From positions 1-61,826 of the IMG/VR virus record IMGVR_UViG_3300021957_000032: DNA of 61,826 nucleotides. One strand, 5' to 3'. The DNA comes from a virus. Each line of letters opens with the position of its first letter. Positions within the stretch are counted from its first letter, which is position 1. Below, one piece after another: positions 37,341 to 46,325 of the stretch. The notes beneath the pieces were generated by a model that was given only the letters and a program-made list of their open reading frames with translations, was not told the origin of the DNA and did no database searches. Made by a program: the position numbers and the translations under genes.

Positions 37341-40300
37341 ATGGCAAAAATTAGCAATACTTTATCGTACCCTGGTCAATCACCGATTGAAGGGGCAGAT
37401 TATTTAATTGGAACAGCGGCTAACTCTACTCCAATTGGTCTTCAAACAAAAACATTTACAATACAAGGTATTGCTAATTTTATTATTGACGCAGCATTTG
37501 ATGGTGTGTCATACAGGCTTCCTATTTTTACTGCTGCAACAGCAGGATTGGAATCTGTAAAATTAGTAAATTCATTATTTTATCAAGATACGGCTTCGCT
37601 GGGTGGAAAAGTCAGCGAAGTCCTTGGTACAACCGTTTACTTAAATGACGGTTCAGGAGTTGGTAATTTAGAAGTTGCTCAAAAAGTAACTGTAGGAAGT
37701 AATTTAATAGTAACAGGTAATTCTGCTTTAGCAGGAACATTAACTGTAGGAGGAAACACAACATTAGGAACTGATGATACTACTGAAGCAAGCATTGAAT
37801 CAGTATTAAGTATTCAAGGGCCTGTAAAAGATTCTACAAGTACTTTAGGTAATTCTGAACAAGTTTTAGTTTCAGATGGAAACGGACAAGTAACTTGGCA
37901 AAACTTCCAAGGTTCAGGATTAGAATACCAATCAGCTTGGGATGCTTTAACAAATGTACCTGATTTACAGGTTTATCCATTAACTGCTGATAATACAGGT
38001 AAATATTGGGTAGTATCAGTTCCAGGAACAACTCCTTTAACAGATGCCGCAGGTGGAACAATTACAGATTGGGAGCCAGGTGATTGGGCAATTATCTCTG
38101 AAGATATTGCAGGAAATGTTTTTTGGGATAAAATTGACAACTCCTCTGTATTAACAGGGCAAGGTACAACAGGAAATATAGCAATATGGACAGCACCAAG
38201 AGAGCTTGGTGATGCACCAATAAAACTAGGAGCAGGAACTAATTCTTTAATCTTTAATGACGCATTTTCTTCAAATGGAGATTATGCTAATTCCTTTGGG
38301 TCTGATTCAAGTGCAACAGGAAATCAATCTTTTAGTGCAGGTTATGCTACTGATGCTCAAGGAGGAGCTTCACAAGCTTTTGGAAATCAAACTACAGCAA
38401 CTGGTGATTATTCATTTGCCGCAGGTTTTGAATCAACTGCAAATGGGACAGCTTCTGTTGCAATGGGAAGTAGCGCAACAGCAGATGGAAAATATTCTGC
38501 TGCATTGGGAGAGACAAGTATTTCAACAGGTGAAGCATCATTTGCAGCTGGTAAACAAGCGAAATCTACAGGAGATTATTCTGTAGCTTTTGGAGATTCA
38601 TCTGAATCAATAGGACAACATTCTTTTGCAGGAGGTAAAGATTCTATTGCTTCACAACAAGCTTCTTTTGCATTTGGAGAAAATTCATTTGCTCAAGGAC
38701 AAGCTTCAACATCTATAGGTACAGATCTTACTGCAAAAGGGAATAGCTCTATAGCTTTAGGTAAAGATAGTATTGCAGAACAAGATTTCTCAATAGTAAT
38801 AGGTTCAAGTAATGTTGCAGGTTCAGCAGGTAATGCAGGTGGAGTTGCAATAGGTTCAGGAAACAATGCATTAGGGGCTAGTTCAGTCGCTATAGGTGAT
38901 GGAAACAATGTTGCTGCAACTGCAATTGGTGCAGTTGTAATGGGAGCTTCAAGTATTGTAAGCGGAGAATTTTCTTTTGCTGTAGGTAAAGGTAATACAG
39001 TTGAATCTACTAGCGGTACAGGAATAGGTCGTGATAATGTAGTTAAAGCACCTGCAACAAATGGAATTGCTTTAGGTTATGAAAATCAGGTTGAAAAAGA
39101 AGGTGCAGTTGCGATAGGTACAGATAATGATGCTCTAGGAAAATGGAGTATTGCATTTGGATACAAGAACGGCTCTACAGCGGATTATAGTGTTGGAATA
39201 GGACAAGAAAACCAAGCTACAGGACTCAATGGTACTGCAATTGGTAAGTCAAACACAGCATCTTCTGCAGCAGCAGTAGCTTTAGGATTAGCAACTACAG
39301 CTTCAGGTAGTGCTTCAGTAGCATTAAACAATTCAACAGTTGCTTCAGGAGGTGATTCATTTGCTTCAGGATTTGAATCAACTGCAACAGGAGCTGCAGG
39401 AACAGCAATGGGATATAGAACTTCTGCATTAGGAGATTATGCTTTTGCAGCAGGTTATTTATCTAACACAAACGGAGATTCAGCTATTGCAATGGGTGAT
39501 AATGCAAAAGCAGATGCTAATAATACTGTAGCAATTGGAGCTGATATAGTAGTTGATTTAAAAAGAAGTGTTGGTATAGGAAACAACTTACTAGTTAAGG
39601 GAGATACTCAAGTAGTAATTGGAAATGGATTAGAAGGAACTTCTTTTAAAGAAACAGTATTAGGTTCATTTAATTTACCTCCAAGTAGTCCAAGTGTAAA
39701 TACTTGGGTTGGTACTGATGATTTATTTACTATCGGTAATGGACAAGATATTAATACTAAAAGTAATGCCTTAGTTTTAAATAAAAATGGTGAATTAAAA
39801 TTACCATCATATGGAGGTGGAACAATAACAGGAACTGCCACATATAATTTAGGTGTTGATGCAAGTGGTAACGTAATCGAAGTATCCACAGGTGGTGGAG
39901 GTGGAGGTACAGTTACAGGTTCTGGAACTCAAGACTACATTACTAAATGGAATAGCAATACAGCTGTTGGAAACAGTATAATGTTTGAAGGAGGGTCAGG
40001 AATTGGACTTGGAACGGTTACTCCATCATACGCTTTTGATAATCATTATAACTTAGGAAGATATGCTTCATTTGGAGTTGCATTTGCTGAAGCAGTACCA
40101 GCTAACAGCATTATAAATATTGGAGATGTAGATGGCAATGGAGCTGCTTTAGGTCTTTATGATGATGCTAGTGCTAGAACAGTTCTTGTAAAAGGTGGAA
40201 GTGTAAGAATAGGTACAGGTGCAGCAGCTGCTGAAAGATTAGAAGTAGAAGGAAGTATAAGGTTAAGTGGAACTGGCAGTCAAGATAATATTTATACTAC

Positions 40301-40601
40301 TAATGATAAATTACTTTTAAGCTCTGGTGGTAATAATGGCACTAGTTTCTTGTTTGATGATGCAAATGGTACAATCTTAACAGATACAAATGCTGAAGTT
40401 GGAATAGGAGTTGCAGTTCCATATGCAAAATTAGATGTAGCTGGTGCTATAAAAATCGCTGACACTAGCGCTTCACCAACTGCAAATACTGTTGGTTCAA
40501 TAAGATATAGAGTAAGTGGTAACAATAGTTATATAGATATGGTGATGCAAGATGGTGCTACTTCATATGCATGGGTAAATATAGTACAAAAGAACTGGTA
40601 A
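37341..40601 (+). CDS. Tail fibre/adhesin with YadA-like head repeats
   Basis: 1086 aa. The N-terminal segment (PGQSPIEGADYLIGTAANST) is probably the virion attachment. Residues about 305-770 are a long run of repeats of the type SxAxGxxSxAxGxxSxAxG (for example ATGDYSFAAGFESTANGTAS), the left-handed beta-roll of trimeric autotransporter heads such as YadA. A Gly-rich turn (GGGGGGTVTGSG) lies near 850. The C-terminus resembles fibre tips (GSIRYRVSGNNSYIDM). It should form a trimeric receptor-binding fibre. No S74 chaperone at its end. Confidence 0.75.
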   Translation: MAKISNTLSYPGQSPIEGADYLIGTAANSTPIGLQTKTFTIQGIANFIIDAAFDGVSYRLPIFTAATAGLESVKLVNSLFYQDTASLGGKVSEVLGTTVYLNDGSGVGNLEVAQKVTVGSNLIVTGNSALAGTLTVGGNTTLGTDDTTEASIESVLSIQGPVKDSTSTLGNSEQVLVSDGNGQVTWQNFQGSGLEYQSAWDALTNVPDLQVYPLTADNTGKYWVVSVPGTTPLTDAAGGTITDWEPGDWAIISEDIAGNVFWDKIDNSSVLTGQGTTGNIAIWTAPRELGDAPIKLGAGTNSLIFNDAFSSNGDYANSFGSDSSATGNQSFSAGYATDAQGGASQAFGNQTTATGDYSFAAGFESTANGTASVAMGSSATADGKYSAALGETSISTGEASFAAGKQAKSTGDYSVAFGDSSESIGQHSFAGGKDSIASQQASFAFGENSFAQGQASTSIGTDLTAKGNSSIALGKDSIAEQDFSIVIGSSNVAGSAGNAGGVAIGSGNNALGASSVAIGDGNNVAATAIGAVVMGASSIVSGEFSFAVGKGNTVESTSGTGIGRDNVVKAPATNGIALGYENQVEKEGAVAIGTDNDALGKWSIAFGYKNGSTADYSVGIGQENQATGLNGTAIGKSNTASSAAAVALGLATTASGSASVALNNSTVASGGDSFASGFESTATGAAGTAMGYRTSALGDYAFAAGYLSNTNGDSAIAMGDNAKADANNTVAIGADIVVDLKRSVGIGNNLLVKGDTQVVIGNGLEGTSFKETVLGSFNLPPSSPSVNTWVGTDDLFTIGNGQDINTKSNALVLNKNGELKLPSYGGGTITGTATYNLGVDASGNVIEVSTGGGGGGTVTGSGTQDYITKWNSNTAVGNSIMFEGGSGIGLGTVTPSYAFDNHYNLGRYASFGVAFAEAVPANSIINIGDVDGNGAALGLYDDASARTVLVKGGSVRIGTGAAAAERLEVEGSIRLSGTGSQDNIYTTNDKLLLSSGGNNGTSFLFDDANGTILTDTNAEVGIGVAVPYAKLDVAGAIKIADTSASPTANTVGSIRYRVSGNNSYIDMVMQDGATSYAWVNIVQKNW

Positions 40602-40604
40602 TAA

Positions 40605-41240
40605 ATGGCTGTAATTAAAAAGTACATTTCAAATGAGTTTGTAATCATAGGTGGTAATGCTTCTCAATTTTTAAAAGGAGATGGTTCATTAGACACAAGC
40701 ATTTATGTTACAGGAGGCCCTTATTTACCTGTTGCAGGTGGAATAATGAATGGGCCTACTTACCATGGTAACAATGTAAAGTCATTGTGGGGGTCAGGAA
40801 ATGAGCTTAGTATTTTTCATGATGGAACAGATGCTTATATAGATAATGTTTTAGGTAATTTAAAAGTATCATCTGATGTAGATTTTTCAGGAACTATTAC
40901 AGCTGATGGTTATGATTCCCAGGATTGGGCAACTGCTTATGAAGCTTCAATATATAAAGCAACAGTAACAGGGTCTACTAATAAAACATTAACCTTGGAT
41001 CGTGAAGATGGTGGAACATTACAAGCAACATGGCAGGATAATACAGATTCAACTTTTACTTTTACACAAGGAGTTTCATCTGTAACATGGAATATACAGC
41101 ATAATTTAGCTAGGTTTCCATCAGTATCAGTCGTAAATACCAATGAATTTGTCATTCATGGCGAAGTCGAATATATAGATAATAACAACGTAACATTAAC
41201 ATTTTCAGCAGCCTTTGCAGGTAAAGCTTATTTAAACTAA
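40605..41240 (+). CDS. Fibre-associated protein, 211 aa
   Basis: The start ASQFLKGDGSLDTSIYVTGG carries the FLKGDGS motif of phage fibres, followed by LSIFHDGTDAYIDNVLGNLK, a short beta pattern common in phage fibre bodies. The end is a beta-rich domain (NIQHNLARFPSVSVVNTNEF). Probably a side or tip fibre. Four bases after the big fibre. Confidence 0.6.
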   Translation: MAVIKKYISNEFVIIGGNASQFLKGDGSLDTSIYVTGGPYLPVAGGIMNGPTYHGNNVKSLWGSGNELSIFHDGTDAYIDNVLGNLKVSSDVDFSGTITADGYDSQDWATAYEASIYKATVTGSTNKTLTLDREDGGTLQATWQDNTDSTFTFTQGVSSVTWNIQHNLARFPSVSVVNTNEFVIHGEVEYIDNNNVTLTFSAAFAGKAYLN

Positions 41241-41250
41241 AAAAAACAAC

Positions 41251-43767
41251 ATGGCAATTAATTTTTTAAACAGCATTGACTTCAACAAAAATGAGTTATT
41301 CAATGCAAAAATTCAAAACGAAATAAATGACGCAGCTGCAGGAACTCCTGTTGATGGTCAGTTATATTACAACACCACAGACGATAAGCTGAAAGTTGGT
41401 GAAGGAGGAAGTTGGGTAGCCCTTCAATCTTCTGCTGATACAAACACAACCTATGATTTAACTGCTACAGGTTCAGGTAATGGAACTTCTACAGTTAATT
41501 TAGTGGCTTCTAATCCATCAAGTACTGATAGTATTTTATTTACAGGTGGTGGTACAGCTAGTGTAACACGTTCAGGTTCTACAATTACAATTACAACAAA
41601 TGATCAATATGATGGTACAGTAACATCTGTTGCAGCTACACATGCAGGTAATGCATTTACAGCTGGAATTGGAGGAACTGCTACAATTAATCCGTCCGTT
41701 AATATAACAATGAACGGTACAACTTCTCAGTATATTAATGGTGCAGGTAATTTAGTAACTTTCCCATCTATTCCACAAGGAGATATTACTGCAGTAAGTG
41801 CAGGAGCAGGTCTTCAAGGTGGAGGAACTTCAGGTTCAGTATCATTAGCTGTAGATTATTCAGGTGCAAATAACATTATAGATTCTGCTCCAGATGGAAC
41901 AGCTATAGTTGCTTCTGATAAAATTTTATATGAGGATGCAACAGATAGTACAGTAAAAGAAATTGCTGTATCAAGTTTAATAGCTTTAGCACCTCAAGGA
42001 GATATTACAAATGTAAGTACAACATCGCCAATAACAGGTGGTGGGTCAAGTGGTTCTGTAAATATTTCTCACGCAAGTCAGTCTGATACAGAAACTACAG
42101 ATACTGCTTCTTTATCATTTGGAGGGACATTCGATGCATATACAGACGTAACAACAAATGCTACAGGACACGTTACAGGTCATGAAGTAACAACATTTAC
42201 TTTACCTGCTAACCCAAATACAAACACAACTTATCAGGTAAAAGTTGGAGCAGGTGGTGCAAATACCGCTAAAGTAGAATTAGATGCTAGTTCAGGAACT
42301 GATACAAGCATTACTCTTAGTGGTACATCTAATGAAATACAAGTTACTGAAACTGCAGGAGCAGGAGGGACAATATTTGTTGGATTACCAAATGACGTTA
42401 CAATTACTTCTGACTTAACAGTTGGAGACAATATAACAATGACAGGCGGTATTTTAAGCGTTACAGGTACAGGTTCTTTTACAGGACAGTTAAGTGTTCC
42501 AGTAACTCCAACAGCAGCAGGTTCAGCAGCTTCTAAAAGCTATGTAGATTCTACACTAGCAGGTTCAGGAGCTTTAATTTTCCAAGGAGGATATAACGCA
42601 GCAACCAACTCACCTGACTTGGATTCAAATCCAAGTTCATCTATTAAACAAGGTTGGACATATGCAGTAACAACTGCAGGACAATTCTTTGGAGAAACAG
42701 TTGAAGATGGTGATTTACTTATTGCAGAATCAGATGCTCCAACCGCACTAGCTAATTGGACAGTAGTTCAAAACAACATAGGTGTTGCAACAGCAGGTTC
42801 AAGTGATGGAGCAACAACAAAAGGTATTGCAGGATTTAATTCAGCTCACTTTAGTGTAACATCAAACGGATGGGTTTCTTCTGATGTTTATAGTGGTGGT
42901 TCAACATTAGGTATTGTTCCTGATGGGGGTGGAAGTACTACTTTCTTAAGAGGTGATGGTTCATGGGTAACACCAACAAACACAAACACGCAAAGAGCTG
43001 CAGGAACAGGTTTAAGTTTATCAGGTAATACTATAAACGCAAATGTAGATGGCACAAATTTAACAGCTGCTAACTCTTCAAGTACTACTGCATCTAGAAC
43101 ATATAAGGTTCAAGTTGACTCAGGAGACAACTTAGTAGTTAACGTACCATGGGTAAATACAAATACTCAAACTGTAACTAGTGTAGATGAAGTAAGTCCA
43201 GGGACTTCTTCAGGAACGCCAATTGTGGTTAATCCAACTACAGGTAATGTTAAAGTTCAGTCAATGGCTTATGCAGGTTCAACTAAAGTTGGTCACGTTC
43301 CTTCAGGAGGTTCAAGTAGTACGTTCTTACGTGGTGATGGTAGTTGGGTAACTCCTTCAACAGGAACTAACAACTATTTAACTTCTTTATCTTTTAACAC
43401 AGGTAATGGTATATTAACTGCAGCAAGACAAGGTTTAGGAAATGTAACTGTTGATTTAGATGGTAGATATGCATTAAACTCTGTAGTTACAGGTGCATTA
43501 GGAAAAAGACTTACATTAACTAGTGCTTCAGGAGCAGTAACAAGAACTACAGGAGGCGGAACAACTAAATTTATTGTAGATGTTTCAAATGCAGCTGTAT
43601 TTGGAGGTGGAGTAAATGATGCTTTAGATGTAAAAGTTGAAGTTATGTCTTCAGTTGGAGATACAGTATTTGCTGAAACAACTAGAAGTGGTGCTGATTT
43701 AACTGTTGCTTTTGCAGGTACAATTGCAGATGGAAGTTACATAGTGCTTCTTACATATGTAGGATAA
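41251..43767 (+). CDS. Large fibre/adhesin, 838 aa
   Basis: Mostly Thr/Ser/Gly/Asn beta-type. GTPVDGQLYYNTTDDKLKVG (about 33-52) is a phage fibre start motif. TTFLRGDGSWVTP and STFLRGDGSWVTP (about 568 and 690) are internal duplicates with VPDGG/VPSGG before them. An Ala-rich stretch, VTPTAAGSAASKSYVDSTL, resembles a fibre knot. Ends in LTVAFAGTIADGSYIVLLTY. No chaperone. Followed by a strong hairpin. Confidence 0.65.
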   Translation: MAINFLNSIDFNKNELFNAKIQNEINDAAAGTPVDGQLYYNTTDDKLKVGEGGSWVALQSSADTNTTYDLTATGSGNGTSTVNLVASNPSSTDSILFTGGGTASVTRSGSTITITTNDQYDGTVTSVAATHAGNAFTAGIGGTATINPSVNITMNGTTSQYINGAGNLVTFPSIPQGDITAVSAGAGLQGGGTSGSVSLAVDYSGANNIIDSAPDGTAIVASDKILYEDATDSTVKEIAVSSLIALAPQGDITNVSTTSPITGGGSSGSVNISHASQSDTETTDTASLSFGGTFDAYTDVTTNATGHVTGHEVTTFTLPANPNTNTTYQVKVGAGGANTAKVELDASSGTDTSITLSGTSNEIQVTETAGAGGTIFVGLPNDVTITSDLTVGDNITMTGGILSVTGTGSFTGQLSVPVTPTAAGSAASKSYVDSTLAGSGALIFQGGYNAATNSPDLDSNPSSSIKQGWTYAVTTAGQFFGETVEDGDLLIAESDAPTALANWTVVQNNIGVATAGSSDGATTKGIAGFNSAHFSVTSNGWVSSDVYSGGSTLGIVPDGGGSTTFLRGDGSWVTPTNTNTQRAAGTGLSLSGNTINANVDGTNLTAANSSSTTASRTYKVQVDSGDNLVVNVPWVNTNTQTVTSVDEVSPGTSSGTPIVVNPTTGNVKVQSMAYAGSTKVGHVPSGGSSSTFLRGDGSWVTPSTGTNNYLTSLSFNTGNGILTAARQGLGNVTVDLDGRYALNSVVTGALGKRLTLTSASGAVTRTTGGGTTKFIVDVSNAAVFGGGVNDALDVKVEVMSSVGDTVFAETTRSGADLTVAFAGTIADGSYIVLLTYVG

Positions 43768-43775
43768 ACTTTTTT

Positions 43776-43806
43776 ATAGGCACACTATGTAATGTAGTGT
43801 GCCTAT
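43776..43806. terminator. Strong 12-bp hairpin between fibre genes
   Basis: ATAGGCACACTA and TAGTGTGCCTAT pair perfectly around a 7-base loop. There is no T run on the plus side, so it may be an RNA-processing site or a pausing hairpin rather than a classic terminator. The minus-strand exit has a T-free A-rich tract. Confidence 0.55.
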
Positions 43807-43825
43807 ATAATATATAAAACAAATA

Positions 43826-44794
43826 ATGGCTATACAATTATTAACATCAGCAGAAGTATCTACTACATTAAAAGTTGGTACAACTGCAGCTATAGGGTCT
43901 CCACTGTATTCAGCGCCTAATTTTGGATTAACCCCTAATCTTATTGTTGCTACACCAGTTGAACCTGTTCCAAACAGCGCACCAGGTGTGTTGCAGTTAA
44001 TGTGCTTGGATGGAACTGTATCAGCAGGTCAAGAGATTGGAAGAGTTCAGTTTGCTCACAAAGATGACTCTACTACTGGTTATGCAAATGCATATATAAG
44101 GACTGTAAATCAAAATTCCGCAGGTTCAGGTTCAGGAGGTGGAGGTAATTTAAGATTTGGAACTGCATCGACTAATTCAGGTAGTTCTCCTCAAGATTGG
44201 ATGACCATTCGTTATAATGGAAATGTGGGCGTAGGTACTTTGACACCTGGCTCTAAATTTGTCGTAAATGGAGATGTTGAATTTTCTGATTCAGGTGACC
44301 GAGGTTTCACTCTAGACCCTACTACAGGGGAATTTGAACTAGGAGATATTGATGGACTTGGTGGTGAAGCATACATGTCTGGCGATTCATCTGACATTAC
44401 TTTTTATAATTCAGGAAATACAACTTTAAACCTTCAAAGTAATAATAGGGTAAAAGTTGGTGCAGGCTCTGCTTCTTACAATTTTGATGTAACAGGTACA
44501 GGTAGATTTACCTCTACAGTTAGAGCTACTAACTTTATATTGTCTTCTGATGAGCGTTTAAAAACAAAAATAAAAGATTTAGAACCAACAAAAATAGATG
44601 TTGATTGGAAGTCTTTTGAAATGAAAGAAGAAGAAGGAGATTATAGAACAGGTGTTATAGCTCAAGATTTAGAAAAATCTCATCCTGAGTTTGTTAGTCA
44701 AGATGAAGACGGTTTTAAATCAGTTAAATACGTAGATTTATTAATAGCTAAAATTTCAGAGCTAGAATCTCGTTTAGCAAAACTTGAAAAGTAA
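43826..44794 (+). CDS. Fibre with peptidase S74 chaperone domain
   Basis: 322 aa. An N-terminal beta body (LMCLDGTVSAGQEIGRVQFA; GGNLRFGT) is followed by VGVGTLTPGSKFVVNG, a fibre hinge. From about 235, SSDERLKTKIKDLEP with the Ser-Lys dyad, then YRTGVIAQDLEKSHPEFV and KYVDLLIAKISELESR complete a Peptidase_S74 intramolecular chaperone. It trims itself after trimer assembly. Likely receptor-binding. Confidence 0.8.
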   Translation: MAIQLLTSAEVSTTLKVGTTAAIGSPLYSAPNFGLTPNLIVATPVEPVPNSAPGVLQLMCLDGTVSAGQEIGRVQFAHKDDSTTGYANAYIRTVNQNSAGSGSGGGGNLRFGTASTNSGSSPQDWMTIRYNGNVGVGTLTPGSKFVVNGDVEFSDSGDRGFTLDPTTGEFELGDIDGLGGEAYMSGDSSDITFYNSGNTTLNLQSNNRVKVGAGSASYNFDVTGTGRFTSTVRATNFILSSDERLKTKIKDLEPTKIDVDWKSFEMKEEEGDYRTGVIAQDLEKSHPEFVSQDEDGFKSVKYVDLLIAKISELESRLAKLEK

Positions 44795-45240
44795 TGGCTG
44801 TACCTAATACAACCACATTTGATATGTCTGATGTAAGGACTGCTGTGGGAAACTACGACAATCTTTCAGACCTTTTTAAATTTGCGGATTCAGCTCAGTT
44901 TGATCCTTTGTATGCAGGTAATAAAGATAATTTACTAAATTTTAGAAATTACGGAAATCAAATAGTATGGAGATCTTTTAATGCTTATGGGCCTGAAAGA
45001 AGCTACAATAGTAAATCTTGTGGAACAAAACCTACTTTAACATTATATTACCTTGGAAGTAATAGTAACTGTATTCAACTTGGAAATAAAATTTGTAGTA
45101 ATAACTCTGGAGAAGATTGTAAAGTACTTGCAGGATTCTATTATACTACTTATTGTTTTAGCCAATGGATAGAGGTTCGTTTTGATCTTAAGGCAGGCAA
45201 TTATTTTGTGCAAGATTTAGGATACTGTTTTCCACCTTAA
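44794..45240 (+). CDS. Small tail or adhesin protein, 148 aa, Cys-rich C-terminus
   Basis: The start FDMSDVRTAVGNYDNLSDLF and GNKDNLLNFRNYG is a repeating pattern in Bacteroidota phage tail genes. From about 65 there are eight Cys (KSCGTKPTL; CIQLGNKICSNNSGEDC), suggesting disulfides in an exposed domain. Coupled to the S74 fibre gene. Likely a fibre tip or adhesin. Confidence 0.55.
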   Translation: MAVPNTTTFDMSDVRTAVGNYDNLSDLFKFADSAQFDPLYAGNKDNLLNFRNYGNQIVWRSFNAYGPERSYNSKSCGTKPTLTLYYLGSNSNCIQLGNKICSNNSGEDCKVLAGFYYTTYCFSQWIEVRFDLKAGNYFVQDLGYCFPP

Positions 45241-45250
45241 ATAAAATAAA

Positions 45251-45481
45251 ATGGATATAAGAAAAATATCAGTCGGAGCAGACTATAAATCGAGTGCAAT
45301 GCACTATATTGTAAATCAAGAAATTTTAAATGCAAATTATATTATACATTTAATAAAATATGTATCTGAAAATGATTCAATAAAAATATGGATTGAAAAC
45401 AAACAAGGAGAAATATTTCTCTGGAAAGAGTTTAATTCAAATATGCCAATATCAATCGAATATAATATAAATTTTGAATGA
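45251..45481 (+). CDS. Hypothetical protein, 76 aa
   Basis: Short protein with strand and helix pattern (ANYIIHLIKYVSENDSIKIW). It overlaps the next gene by 4 bases. No family recognised. Confidence 0.55.
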   Translation: MDIRKISVGADYKSSAMHYIVNQEILNANYIIHLIKYVSENDSIKIWIENKQGEIFLWKEFNSNMPISIEYNINFE

Positions 45482-46041
45482 AATCACCTTTTTATTTCAT
45501 TGTAAAACCAAGCAATGACAAAAGGTATGATAATACTAAAAAGATTGGAAATGTTAATTTTATAACAAGCACATCAAAAGAAGATCATACCGTATCAAAT
45601 AGATATGCAATAGTTGTTGAAACACCAATAAACTATTCAGGCCCTATTAAAATAGGAGACACACTTTTAGTTCATCATAATGTTTTTAAATATTATAATG
45701 ACATGAAAGGAGTAGAGAGAAGTGGAAAGAGTTTTTTTAAAGATAATTTGTTTTTTATTGATTTCGATCAATTTTTTATGTTTAAAAGTAAAGACACTTG
45801 GTCATGCCACTCAAAATACTGCATGGTAAAACCTTTACCTAAAAAAAACAATTACCTTAAAACACATCAAGACGAAGAACCTTTAGCAGGTTTAATTAAA
45901 TATACTAATGATTCTTTAATAGAAAAAGGAGTTAATGTAGGTGATAAAGTTTATTTTCAACCTGATAGCGAATATGAGTATAATTTAGACGGTGAAAAAT
46001 TATACAGAATGTTTACTAATAACATAACAATGGTTTCATGA
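45478..46041 (+). CDS. Second GroES-like protein (double module)
   Basis: 187 aa. Two halves each look like a cpn10 fold: ETPINYSGPIKIGDTLLVHH (about 43-62) with the VKP-type start at residue 10, and KGVNVGDKVYFQPDSEYEY (about 149-167) ending TNNITMV. Between them lies a central insertion containing GKSFFKDNLFFIDFDQFFMF. Related proteins in Bacteroidota phages are annotated as co-chaperonin-like. It is far from the groELS pair and next to packaging genes, so it may serve a different client. Family assignment is tentative. Confidence 0.5.
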   Translation: MKSPFYFIVKPSNDKRYDNTKKIGNVNFITSTSKEDHTVSNRYAIVVETPINYSGPIKIGDTLLVHHNVFKYYNDMKGVERSGKSFFKDNLFFIDFDQFFMFKSKDTWSCHSKYCMVKPLPKKNNYLKTHQDEEPLAGLIKYTNDSLIEKGVNVGDKVYFQPDSEYEYNLDGEKLYRMFTNNITMVS

Positions 46042-46325
46042 ATAATATAGAATTAAAATTAGAAATAATTAAAGCAGGAAAAAAAGCTGTAAAAGAGCTT
46101 ATAAAAGTCGCTAACGAAGGTATATTAAAAAAAGACCTAGATGGATTAGCTCCTGATATTGCAGCAGATAGATTAAAGAACGCAGCGGCTTCTAAGAAGT
46201 TAGCTATATTTGACGCTTTTGAAATTTTATCTAAAATTGAAGAAGAAAACAATATGATTAATACAGAAAACGTAGAAACAAAAGCAGCGCTATTTAAAGG
46301 CTTTGCAGAAGGTAGGTCAAAATAA
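46038..46325 (+). CDS. Putative small terminase subunit (TerS)
   Basis: 95 aa, all helical (IELKLEIIKAGKKAVKELIK; LAPDIAADRLKNAAASKKLA). It is adjacent to terL and overlaps both neighbours by 1-4 bases, the usual place of terS. There is no recognisable helix-turn-helix. Position is the main support. Confidence 0.45.
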   Translation: MNNIELKLEIIKAGKKAVKELIKVANEGILKKDLDGLAPDIAADRLKNAAASKKLAIFDAFEILSKIEEENNMINTENVETKAALFKGFAEGRSK

